The notes under the pieces: generated by a model
The model's database searches: none
Told to the model about the DNA's origin: nothing
Seen by the model: only the letters and a program-made list of their open reading frames with translations
In this document: positions 8,889 to 15,996 of the stretch, in pieces
Numbering within the stretch: the stretch's first letter is position 1
Layout of the letters: every line of letters begins with the position of its first letter
Position numbers and translations under genes: made by a program
Source of the DNA: Bryobacteraceae bacterium
GTDB taxonomy: Bacteria; Acidobacteriota; Terriglobia; Bryobacterales; Bryobacteraceae
Direction: 5' to 3'
DNA length: 64,000 nucleotides
Assembly: GCA_029975915.1 (NCBI GenBank)
Contig: JARKOC010000158.1
Coordinates: 186,001-250,000 of the forward strand

Positions 8889-9765
8889 AGGGCAACTGGC
8901 TGATGATGTCCCACTGCTGCCGCTCGGAGTGGTTCCTCAGCCGCATCCGGTGCGGACGAAAGATCTCGGCTGCTTCGCGACGGCATAGCGGCTGCGGTCT
9001 CACCGCATCATGGACGAAAAAGGCGTTCACCCCGGCCGAGTCCACCGCCACCAGACTGTAGCCCTTTGAACGTCCCAGCCGTTCGAGCGCCGCCAGTGAC
9101 GCGCCATGATAGTAGCCGCTCGCGTGGGCTTTCATGGCCGAAAATGACTTATCGTATGGAACCATTCCCGGCCGCTCCGGCCCCATCGAAGCGTTGTATT
9201 CGATGATCACCACCTCCGCCGCAGTGGCTTCCACCGCTTTCCAGAGCCAATAATCCATGCCGTCGACATCGATCGAGAGAACCCCAAGCGGGCTGTCCCC
9301 CACGATATCATTCACGTTGTCGCAGGTGACGAGGGTATGGCAAACGTCCACACGGTTCGTCCGCCCGGCCAGCATTCGTTCCGCCAGTTTCCTCGCTGTG
9401 GCCGCCCGCAGTGGATCCGCTTCCACCATCACGCCATCCCAGCCGAGCACAAATCCCAACACCGCCGAATTGCACTCCAGGCCCTCCTCAACTCCAATCT
9501 CAACGAATCTCTTGGTCGGACTGGCCAGTTTTGACAGGATGGCGAGCAGAATGCCGTCCTCTCCGTTCTGCGAAAAGACCTGAAACTCATCGCCGGCGCC
9601 ATCTGCGAAAAGGTCCGGATATCGCGCCCGGAGCAAGATCCGCGCCAGTTGTGTGCGCCGGACCTCAGAACCCATCAACCTCTCATCCGAGTGAATGAGA
9701 TTGTTGACTCTCCTCAGCCGCGCCGGCGGAACGTGCCGCCTCAACCAGGCCCGGTATGGCTTCAT
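8875..9765 (-). CDS. FkbM-like SAM-dependent methyltransferase
   Basis: The 296-aa product starts MKPYRAWLRRHVPPARL. It contains FVEIGVEEGLECNSAVLG (SAM-binding glycine motif), GWDGVMVEADP (acidic ribose-binding residue at the end of strand 2) and LSIDVDGMDYWLWKAVE, the D-x-D-G-x-D block of the FkbM methyltransferase fold. An upstream in-frame codon at 9852 lacks support. It sits directly before the glycosyltransferase and probably methylates a sugar of the same surface polymer. The specific acceptor cannot be inferred. Confidence 0.7.
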   Translation of the reverse strand: MKPYRAWLRRHVPPARLRRVNNLIHSDERLMGSEVRRTQLARILLRARYPDLFADGAGDEFQVFSQNGEDGILLAILSKLASPTKRFVEIGVEEGLECNSAVLGFVLGWDGVMVEADPLRAATARKLAERMLAGRTNRVDVCHTLVTCDNVNDIVGDSPLGVLSIDVDGMDYWLWKAVEATAAEVVIIEYNASMGPERPGMVPYDKSFSAMKAHASGYYHGASLAALERLGRSKGYSLVAVDSAGVNAFFVHDAVRPQPLCRREAAEIFRPHRMRLRNHSERQQWDIISQLPYETV

Positions 9766-9849
9766 AAATCGTCCCGCATATCCTATACAGCATAAGTCCG
9801 CATCGGGGCGAATTGTATATTCTTTCGAAATTCGTGAGTGCGCGCAGCC

Positions 9850-9902
9850 CAAGCGCCAGGAAGCCCCGAACCGGGGCCCGGGGCTTCCTGCCGTCGCGCT
9901 TG
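9850..9902 (-). terminator. strong inverted repeat, probable transcription stop of the M48 gene
   Basis: CAGGAAGCCCCG at 9857-9868 pairs perfectly with CGGGGCTTCCTG at 9879-9890 across a 10-nt loop, and AAGCG/CGCTT extends the stem outside. It lies 30 bases past the M48 stop and before the FkbM-like start. There is no T-run, so it may act as an RNA-stability or Rho-linked structure instead of an intrinsic terminator. Confidence 0.45.
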
Positions 9903-9933
9903 GCGGGCAATGCCGCCGTCTTGCGGGCGAACT

Positions 9934-11028
9934 CTAATTGCGGCGCTTCAGTGTGGGCCGCTCGTCGGGATCTTCCGTCTTCTTCTTGTCGTCGCCTTCA
10001 GCTCCGATCGGTTCGTTCGACCCGGGAGCCCGCCGCAGCGACGGCCTGTTGGGATCCTGAGGAGTCTCGCGCCGACGGTTCTGGAGCATCAAGATCCGGT
10101 TCTTCACTTCGTCGAACTCCGAAGTGGTTACGACATACTCCGGCCGTTCCTTGAGAAGCTGCTCGATATTCGCTTGAGCTTTGATGATCCGGTCGCCCGT
10201 CGGAGGATGCGAACTGAACCATTCGGCGATGGTCCCCCGCTTGCGCTTGTTCATCGCCTCCAGCTTCTCGAAGAAATCCACAAACCCGTTGGGATCGTAG
10301 CCTGCCTTGTACATGTACTGCAGTCCCAACAGATCCGCCTCCTCCTCGAAGCCTCGCGAGAACTTCAGGAACCCCATCGGAATAGCGACCGAAGCCGCCT
10401 GCCGGATGCCGTAACCCGTCCATCCACCCATGAAGATCAACGGGATGGTCGCCAGATTCGCCAACTGCCCGCGCGTCGCCTGTTTTGTGCCGTGGCGCGC
10501 GGCGATGTGAGCAATCTCGTGCCCCATCACGCCGGCAATCTCGCTCTCATTCTCCGCCAGCGTGATCAGACCCGTATTCACATAAAAGAACCCGCCCGGC
10601 AGCGCCATCGCATTGGGTTCATCGGTGTCGATCACCTTGATCGTCACCGGAAACTGGCAATCTGAGTTCCGTACCAGGTTCTGCCCGATCCGGTTGATGT
10701 ACTCGGCGATGATCGGATCGTCAACAATCTTCGCCTGCCGCTCGATCTCCTGCGCCAACCCCTTGCCCAGCCCGATCTCCTTCTCGATCGAATACCAGTT
10801 CAGCCCCTTGCCGACATCCCGGTCGCCGATCGCCTCAACGTCCTTCTTCGAACCCTTTTTGACCTTCGTCTCGTTGGTCTTCTTCTTCTCGTCGGTCTTC
10901 TTTGTCTCTGTGGTGGCCGGCACGGTCGCCTTCGACTCATCTTGCGCCAGCGACGGAATGACGCCAACGGCAAGCGCCATGCCGAGACCAAGGATTGTCC
11001 GGACTGCCAGTTTGTCGACTATCATCAT
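9934..11028 (-). CDS. exported M48-family zinc metalloprotease
   Basis: The 364-aa product begins MMIVDKLAVRTILGLGMALAVGVIPSLAQ, a signal peptide, then a lysine/threonine-rich linker (residues 30-62). The protease domain shows NAMALPGGFFYVNTGL, the zinc motif HEIAH (H170, E171, H174) and the downstream third ligand in FEEEAD (about residue 230). It resembles the BepA/LoiP group that degrades or matures outer-membrane proteins in the periplasm. The ATG at 11028 has AAGGAG eight bases upstream. The same frame stays open to 12363, but that extension is antisense to the aminotransferase gene and is not coding. Confidence 0.85.
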   Translation of the reverse strand: MMIVDKLAVRTILGLGMALAVGVIPSLAQDESKATVPATTETKKTDEKKKTNETKVKKGSKKDVEAIGDRDVGKGLNWYSIEKEIGLGKGLAQEIERQAKIVDDPIIAEYINRIGQNLVRNSDCQFPVTIKVIDTDEPNAMALPGGFFYVNTGLITLAENESEIAGVMGHEIAHIAARHGTKQATRGQLANLATIPLIFMGGWTGYGIRQAASVAIPMGFLKFSRGFEEEADLLGLQYMYKAGYDPNGFVDFFEKLEAMNKRKRGTIAEWFSSHPPTGDRIIKAQANIEQLLKERPEYVVTTSEFDEVKNRILMLQNRRRETPQDPNRPSLRRAPGSNEPIGAEGDDKKKTEDPDERPTLKRRN

Positions 11029-11118
11029 CGCGCCGCTCCTTCGCGGACGCCGCCTGATGCAAGTATACTCTCGCGCGGTGCGCCCGTTCCCTAATCTGTG
11101 TAACGTACACTCGAATAG

Positions 11119-12261
11119 ATGGGTTACAACGAACCGTCGTCGCCGGAAATCTGGCAGAAGTGGCAGCAAGAGTTCCCTGTCGCCCAACGCCTCACTTACC
11201 TGAACCACGCCGCCGTCGCCCCGCTCTGCCGCCGCTCGGCCGAGGCCATGAAGTGGCTCGCCTGCGACGCCCTCGAAAACGGCTCGCTCCACTACGACAA
11301 GTGGATGAGGTGCTATGACGATTTCCGCATCGCCGCCGCCCGCATCTGCGGCGCCACGCCCGGCGAAATCGCCATGGTGAAGAACACCTCCGAAGGCATT
11401 GCTACGGTCGCCCTTGGCCGCAAGTGGCAGCCCGGCGACAAAATCGTCGCCTTCCGCGAGGAGTTCCCAGCTAACTACTACATCTGGAAGAAGTTGGAGG
11501 AGTGGCACGGCGTCCGCGTCGAGTGGCTCTCCTTCCTCGACCCGCTTGAAATGGTCGAGCAGGCCGCCCGCGGAGCCAAGCTCCTCGCCATCAGTTTCGT
11601 TCAGTACCTCAGCGGCTACCGGGCGGATCTCGAATCCATTGGCGATATCTGCCGCCGCCACGGAGTCTTCTTCCTGGTCGATGCGATTCAAGGACTTGGC
11701 GCGTTCCCCCTCGATGTCCGCCGGATGAACATCCAGGCCCTGGCCGCCGACGGCCACAAATGGCTGCTCGGACCCGAGGGCCACGGCATCCTCTACGTCC
11801 AGCAGGACTGGCAGGACCGCATCGAACCCGTCGAGTTCGGCTGGACCACCGTCAAAGGCTACGCTGACTACGCCTCGCGCGATATGGCCCTGCGTACCGA
11901 TGCCGGCCGTTACGAGTGCGGAACTTTGAACACGATCGGGGCCTTCGGCCTCACCGCTTCCATGCAGCTTCTTCTCGAAGTCGGCATCGAAAACGTCGCC
12001 GCCCAGGTTCAGCGGCTCGGCGACCAGCTCGCCGCCGGAGCCCAAGCCAGAGGCTACGAGGTCATGGGCGGCGAACGCACGGCGAAAACCGGCGCCGGCA
12101 TCGTCTCCATCCGCAAACCCGATGTCGATTCGCGCCTGATCTTCGCCCGCCTCCGTGAAGCCGGCGTCATGTGCGCTCCTCGCCAGGGCTGGGTCCGCCT
12201 CTCGCCGCACTTCTATGTGAGCCCCGATCAGATCGAACGGGCCCTGGACCTGCTGATCTAG
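11119..12261 (+). CDS. class V aminotransferase (cysteine desulfurase-like PLP enzyme)
   Basis: The 380-aa product has YLNHAAVAPL near the N terminus, the PLP-contact segment FLVDAIQGLGAFPLD (D188, Q191) and the Schiff-base lysine in AADGHKWLLGPEG (K214). These define the class V fold-type I aminotransferases. The conserved loop cysteine of true cysteine desulfurases is not evident, and the sequence leans to the isopenicillin-N-epimerase-like group. The reaction is therefore open: desulfurase, epimerase or lyase. It is divergent from the M48 gene with about 90 bases between starts. Confidence 0.8.
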   Translation: MGYNEPSSPEIWQKWQQEFPVAQRLTYLNHAAVAPLCRRSAEAMKWLACDALENGSLHYDKWMRCYDDFRIAAARICGATPGEIAMVKNTSEGIATVALGRKWQPGDKIVAFREEFPANYYIWKKLEEWHGVRVEWLSFLDPLEMVEQAARGAKLLAISFVQYLSGYRADLESIGDICRRHGVFFLVDAIQGLGAFPLDVRRMNIQALAADGHKWLLGPEGHGILYVQQDWQDRIEPVEFGWTTVKGYADYASRDMALRTDAGRYECGTLNTIGAFGLTASMQLLLEVGIENVAAQVQRLGDQLAAGAQARGYEVMGGERTAKTGAGIVSIRKPDVDSRLIFARLREAGVMCAPRQGWVRLSPHFYVSPDQIERALDLLI

Positions 12262-12298
12262 CCAGAAGAAGAACCTTCCATCACACATCGCGCCAGAA

Positions 12299-13219
12299 TC
12301 AACCCTGTCTTCGCGGCGGGATCCACGCGTATTGCTCGTAGGTGCGCCACCCTTTCGGCGCACCTTGAAGCAATTGCGGTGTTCGCAGCCACTTATTCAG
12401 GGCTTCCGGCTGAGTAGCACCCTCCTGCGTGTAGACGGCAAGGAGACTCCGCGCCCTCATCCCGTTGAAGTCCGGCGTCTCCCATTCCTGGAGGGTGATG
12501 ATCACCAGCGTACCCATGCCCCGTTCCTGCGCTCGAGCGATGTAGGCCGCGTGGGTCGTTTCGACTTCTTTTTGTACCTGCCGTCTGATTCCGATGTCGC
12601 CCAGACTCTGCAGCGCTGCTCCTATCATCTGCCCGACAACCGCCATCGCCGCCTGGTTGCTGACAATGCCTCGAGTCATCCCCGGCGGAGCCATGCTTCT
12701 GCCTGCGGTGATGTTCGGCGGTGGTGGCGGCGGATTGACCAGAGCCATCTTCGCCCGAATCGAGTTTGCGAACTGCGAAGGCTTTCCATTGCGGTGGAGA
12801 AGGCAAAGTTGGCTGCCACCCCGCACAAATTCCGGTCCGATAACGGCATCGTACTGGTCGATCCTGATGCCGTGCTGCTTTAGGAACTGCTCAAAGAACC
12901 TCCCGTAGTTCTCGTTCGCCATTCGGATAAGGGTCTCTGGAGTCGTACCGGGCTGGCCCGGGATTTGAGGCTTGCGCAGGAACTCGCGCCAGCGCGGATC
13001 CGTCTCCAGGTCGAGAACCCTTCCGAGTTGGCTCCTATCGATTTGAACTGAAAACACTCGCGGTTCGCCGCCCCCATGGTGTACACGGGTCTTAGCGTAA
13101 AGCTCCGCGACTTCCTTGGAGTTTGTGAAATAAAGCCCGTCGCCGAAGTCGTGGATCGCGCCCCCGGCCTTTGACGGTGGGACGGTGGTGGACTCGCCCC
13201 GGAACCAGGTGTCAGCCAT
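12299..13219 (-). CDS. ADP-ribosyltransferase-like protein with unknown C-terminal domain
   Basis: The 306-aa product starts MADTWFRGESTTVPPSKAGGAIHDFGDGLYFTNSKEVAELYAK. The F-R-G start, D-F-G-x-G-L-Y-F-T block and later IGPEF-x5-QLCLLH resemble the ART fold of DUF3990/PARP-like toxins, where an Arg or His, an aromatic and an acidic residue bind NAD. A proline-rich hinge (about residues 160-168) separates a second domain of about 130 residues that I do not recognise. TAGGAG lies six bases before the ATG. There is no signal peptide and no obvious immunity gene beside it; the IS110 element begins about 130 bp upstream. Confidence 0.5.
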   Translation of the reverse strand: MADTWFRGESTTVPPSKAGGAIHDFGDGLYFTNSKEVAELYAKTRVHHGGGEPRVFSVQIDRSQLGRVLDLETDPRWREFLRKPQIPGQPGTTPETLIRMANENYGRFFEQFLKQHGIRIDQYDAVIGPEFVRGGSQLCLLHRNGKPSQFANSIRAKMALVNPPPPPPNITAGRSMAPPGMTRGIVSNQAAMAVVGQMIGAALQSLGDIGIRRQVQKEVETTHAAYIARAQERGMGTLVIITLQEWETPDFNGMRARSLLAVYTQEGATQPEALNKWLRTPQLLQGAPKGWRTYEQYAWIPPRRQG

Positions 13220-13349
13220 GGCGGCTCCTAGAGACAGAGGCTCACTTCCGGAGTCCTGACTGGAGAACAGCTTACAGCAGGTCTGAGTCAAAGAACAGCC
13301 CACGAATTGGGTCATCTAAAATGTCACCGAAGGCGAGGGCGTGGCTAAG

Positions 13350-13370
13350 GGGTCAGCCTGATACGACGGG
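13350..13370 (+). repeat. left copy of 21-bp inverted repeat
   Basis: The copy begins GGGTCAGCCTGATACG and is the exact reverse complement of 15023-15043. Similarity fades directly outside on both sides. It lies 143 bases before the transposase start. Confidence 0.75.
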
Positions 13371-13512
13371 TTCGTGATCTCATCGAAGGTTGCAGACAGC
13401 TCTGTTTGAATGCATAGGTACGGAGGGTGGGACCCTCCGTAGAGTGAGAATCGGACCCGATGCTGCTTCAAGTCTGCACGGGCCTAATTCCAGAAGGGAG
13501 AATCCCACACCT

Positions 13513-14538
13513 ATGTATTACATCGGACTGGATGTTCACAAGCTCTCCATCTCGTTCGGCATCAAGCAGGCCGACGGAACTATCGTGCGCGAGGGCAAAC
13601 TGAAGGCCAATCGTCAGGCGCTCTCGGCCTGGGCTGGGCAATTGCCGCAACCCTGGGCCGGCGCCATGGAAGCGGCGCTGGTCAGCCATTGGATCTACCA
13701 CCATCTGCAGCCGTTCGCCGCGGATCTGCAAATGAGCAATCCGTCACGAATGAGGGCGATCGGCTGCGCCAAGAAGAAAACCGATCGCATCGATGCGGCG
13801 ATGATCGCTGACCTGCTTCGCTGCAATCTCCTGCCGGCGGTAAGCGTGCTCCCCGAACCCTTCGTGCGCATGCGCCAGATCCTGCGCTACCGCCGCTTGC
13901 TCGTCGAATGCGAAGTTCGGATGAAAAACAAGATCGCTGGCCTGCTGATGGAATCCGGCATCGAGTACGACCGGGCGCGTCTGCACGGCAAGAACTACTT
14001 CAGGCGGCTGCTCAAAAACAATCAGGAGATTCCGCCGAGTGTGATGGATCTGTTGGAATTCAGCCGTGAGCAGGCTGAGACGCTGCATCGCATGGAGCAG
14101 CGGTTGGTTCAAGGCCTGGCCGGGTTGCCTCAGTTGGCCGAACGTGTGAACCGCCTGACACGGATCCCCGGCGTAGGCTTGATCGTGGCACTGACCTGGG
14201 TACTGGAGATCGGGCCTGTGGAGCGGATCGGGTCTACCTTAAAGGCAATCAGCTACTGCGGGTTGACAAGCGCACTGCGCTCGTCCGCTGATGCGGCCAA
14301 ACGAGGGCCGATCTCGAAACAGCGCAACCGCCACCTGCAAAGCGTCCTGGTGGAAACGGCGAAACTGGCACCACAATGGAACCCTGCTCTGGCTGTTGTC
14401 CATGAACGGGAAAAGCAGCGCGGTCATGCCAATCGGGCCACGCTGGCGGTGGCACGCAAACTGGTCGCCTACCTTCTGGCAGCCGACCGCGGGCATCAGC
14501 CGGCCGCTACGCAGGCCGCCAAAGCCATTTCGGCCTGA
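13513..14538 (+). CDS. IS110-family transposase (DEDD recombinase)
   Basis: The 341-aa product starts MYYIGLDVHKLSISFGI. The RuvC-like catalytic set is visible: D7 in GLDVHK, E53 in AMEAAL, and D91/D94 in KKTDRIDAAMIADLL. The C-terminal domain has RIPGVGLIVALTWVLEIG and SSADAAKRGPISKQRNRHLQ, the region that supplies the catalytic serine in this family. Length and domain order are those of an intact enzyme. The family recombines DNA guided by an element-encoded bridge RNA. The ATG at 13513 follows a GGGAG stretch; an in-frame upstream codon at 13390 is not needed. Confidence 0.92.
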   Translation: MYYIGLDVHKLSISFGIKQADGTIVREGKLKANRQALSAWAGQLPQPWAGAMEAALVSHWIYHHLQPFAADLQMSNPSRMRAIGCAKKKTDRIDAAMIADLLRCNLLPAVSVLPEPFVRMRQILRYRRLLVECEVRMKNKIAGLLMESGIEYDRARLHGKNYFRRLLKNNQEIPPSVMDLLEFSREQAETLHRMEQRLVQGLAGLPQLAERVNRLTRIPGVGLIVALTWVLEIGPVERIGSTLKAISYCGLTSALRSSADAAKRGPISKQRNRHLQSVLVETAKLAPQWNPALAVVHEREKQRGHANRATLAVARKLVAYLLAADRGHQPAATQAAKAISA

Positions 14539-14949
14539 TCTTGTTTTTGCGTTTATGAGGCATGGCAGATCTATCTATCCGATGAAGACTCACGCCGTGC
14601 CCGCCGATCTCTCCCGGTGAAGCGGAGGCGGGCAACGCTGGCGAGCGACCCGCTAAGGAATAACCGGGCAGACTCATCCAGACGATGAGAGTGAGCTCGA
14701 TGATTCGAAGCTCCCTGCCAGACCTACTAGGAAAGTGGCTCCACGGCGCAGGGATGCGCACGCGACATCGGTTCTGTTTCTTGGCTGGCAGGGCAGCGTC
14801 CCAAACTCAAAATTCTTGCGCGCCTCCCAGGCGACGCCGCAAATGAATGTCTGGCTACCTGCCCCAAGGCAGGATGGCCCGGGCGATGAGCCCAATGCGC
14901 TTCGGATCACACGCTCATAATGGCTGTCACCGACTCGCACCGTTCCAAC

Positions 14950-14974
14950 AAAACGGGAGAGAAATCTCCGTTTT
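14950..14974. terminator. A-tract/stem/T-tract hairpin, bidirectional terminator-like
   Basis: AAAACGGGAGA and TCTCCGTTTT pair across a GAAA loop with one bulged G. The stem is flanked by AAAA and TTTT, so it can work from either strand: for the IS element on plus and for the Ehr operon, which ends at 15132 on minus. Confidence 0.5.
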
Positions 14975-15022
14975 CCCTTGACAGAAACCTATCATGAATG
15001 CCACTTTCATCAAAATCGCCAT

Positions 15023-15043
15023 CCCGTCGTATCAGGCTGACCC
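15023..15043 (-). repeat. right copy of 21-bp inverted repeat
   Basis: The sequence starting CCCGTCGTATCAGGCTG is the exact reverse complement of 13350-13370. The tandem repeat at 15041 begins within its last bases. Confidence 0.75.
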
Positions 15044-15100
15044 GTTCGCGACCCGTTCGCGACCCGTACGCCCCTTCGCGACCCGTTCGTCCCGTTCGCC
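15041..15100. repeat. degenerate tandem repeat, unit about CCCGTTCGCGA
   Basis: Two exact 11-bp units (15041-15051, 15052-15062) are followed by four decayed ones ending CCCGTTCGCC before a T5 run. Only the right inverted-repeat copy has it. It does not belong to either neighbouring gene. Confidence 0.65.
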
Positions 15101-15131
15101 TTTTTGCTCCACCCTTGACACCGGCGGGCGT

Positions 15132-15995
15132 TCAGAGCCCCAAGTGCAAACGCTTGGCAGCCTTGCCTATCGCGAGGAGTATGCCATGCAAGAGGGCTTG
15201 CGGACGGGGAGGGCAGCCCGGTACGTAGACATCGACAGGGATGACCACGTCGACCGGGCCGACCGTCGCATAGTTCCGGCCGAAGATGCCGCCGCTGATT
15301 CCACAGGCGCCAACCGCGACGACCAGCCGCGGTTCGGGGGTCGCCAGGTAGGTCTTCTTGAGAGCCATCTCCATATTGCGGGTAACCGGCCCCGTCACGA
15401 GAAGCATGTCGGCGTGACGTGGAGACGCCACGAAGTGGATTCCAAACCGCTCGATGTCGTAGATCGGATTGTTCAGCGCATGGATCTCCAGTTCGCACCC
15501 GTTGCAACTGCCGGCATCCACCTCCCGGATGGCCAGGGAGCGCCCATACAGTGCGCTGATCTTCTCCTTCACTTTACGCCCAGCCCGTTCGATGGCTGGG
15601 TCCGATTCTGAACTGCCCTGCTCGACGGAGAGAAGACGGCGGTGCGAGCCATCCGGATTCAGCTCGTAGCGGGCGGTCCAGATGAGATCCTGACGATTCT
15701 GGGCCGCCGTTTCGAAATCCTTCGTGATTCGAACGGCGCCATTCCGAGTTGTCTCCGCGCATAGTCCACAGTAAATGCACAAGCCATGGTCGATCTTGAC
15801 ATCGCGTGTGCCATCGCACTCGCTGTGCATGATCGCCCCGGTAGGGCAGACCTCGCCCGCGGGCCGGGCGTCGTCCCATTTTTCGAATTCAAACTTCGGC
15901 AGCCCGCGAAAGGAAGCTGGTATTTCGGCAGGTCCAACGGGATAGCGGGTGGTGACGATCCCGGTACGCAGCGTCTGGTTGAGTATCTTGAACAT
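15132..15995 (-). CDS. Ehr-type complex small subunit: ferredoxin-NuoB fusion
   Basis: The 287-aa product joins a ferredoxin-like domain (residues 1-110) to a NuoB/HycG-type domain. The NuoB part keeps all four ligands of the proximal 4Fe-4S cluster: C164 and C167 (SCNGCELEI), C231 (GACGISGG) and C261 (PGCPPRP). The ferredoxin part keeps C50 (VCPTGAI) and C73, C76, C79 (CIYCGLC), enough for one 4Fe-4S cluster; the first C-x2-C-x2-C and the last C-P of a bicluster ferredoxin are missing. It starts one base after the large-subunit stop and ends the operon. It would pass electrons within the peripheral arm of the complex. Confidence 0.85.
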   Translation of the reverse strand: MFKILNQTLRTGIVTTRYPVGPAEIPASFRGLPKFEFEKWDDARPAGEVCPTGAIMHSECDGTRDVKIDHGLCIYCGLCAETTRNGAVRITKDFETAAQNRQDLIWTARYELNPDGSHRRLLSVEQGSSESDPAIERAGRKVKEKISALYGRSLAIREVDAGSCNGCELEIHALNNPIYDIERFGIHFVASPRHADMLLVTGPVTRNMEMALKKTYLATPEPRLVVAVGACGISGGIFGRNYATVGPVDVVIPVDVYVPGCPPRPQALLHGILLAIGKAAKRLHLGL

Positions 15996-15996
15996 C

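Larger units (their letters stand above)
13350..15043 (+). mobile_element. IS110-family insertion element (boundaries inferred from inverted repeats)
   Basis: A DEDD transposase gene (13513-14538) is flanked by a perfect 21-bp inverted repeat at 13350-13370 and 15023-15043, giving a unit of about 1.7 kb. IS110 elements usually have no long terminal inverted repeats, while the IS1111 branch has short subterminal ones, so the true ends may lie inside these repeats. About 140 bp of non-coding DNA precedes and 480 bp follows the transposase. The longer 3' non-coding part fits the IS1111 layout. Confidence 0.55.
14539..15131 (+). other. 593 bp non-coding: IS110 3' region (possible bridge RNA) and flanking repeats
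   Basis: No gene is convincing here. The part up to about 14940 is the 3' non-coding side of the IS110 element, the place where the IS1111 branch encodes its bridge RNA; I can see self-complementary stretches but cannot fold a specific structure by eye. A hairpin follows at 14950-14974, the right copy of the 21-bp inverted repeat at 15023-15043, and a degenerate tandem repeat at 15041-15100. The Ehr-type small subunit gene ends at 15132 on the other strand. Confidence 0.4.

Noticed and set aside
11029..12363. Open frame extending the M48 protease gene upstream to 12363 on the minus strand
   Set aside because: It is antisense to the well-supported class V aminotransferase, and the ATG at 11028 has its own ribosome-binding site and a signal peptide right after it.
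14978..14983. TTGACA as a sigma-70 -35 box after the IS110 element
   Set aside because: No -10 box at 16-18 bp, and no plus-strand gene follows.
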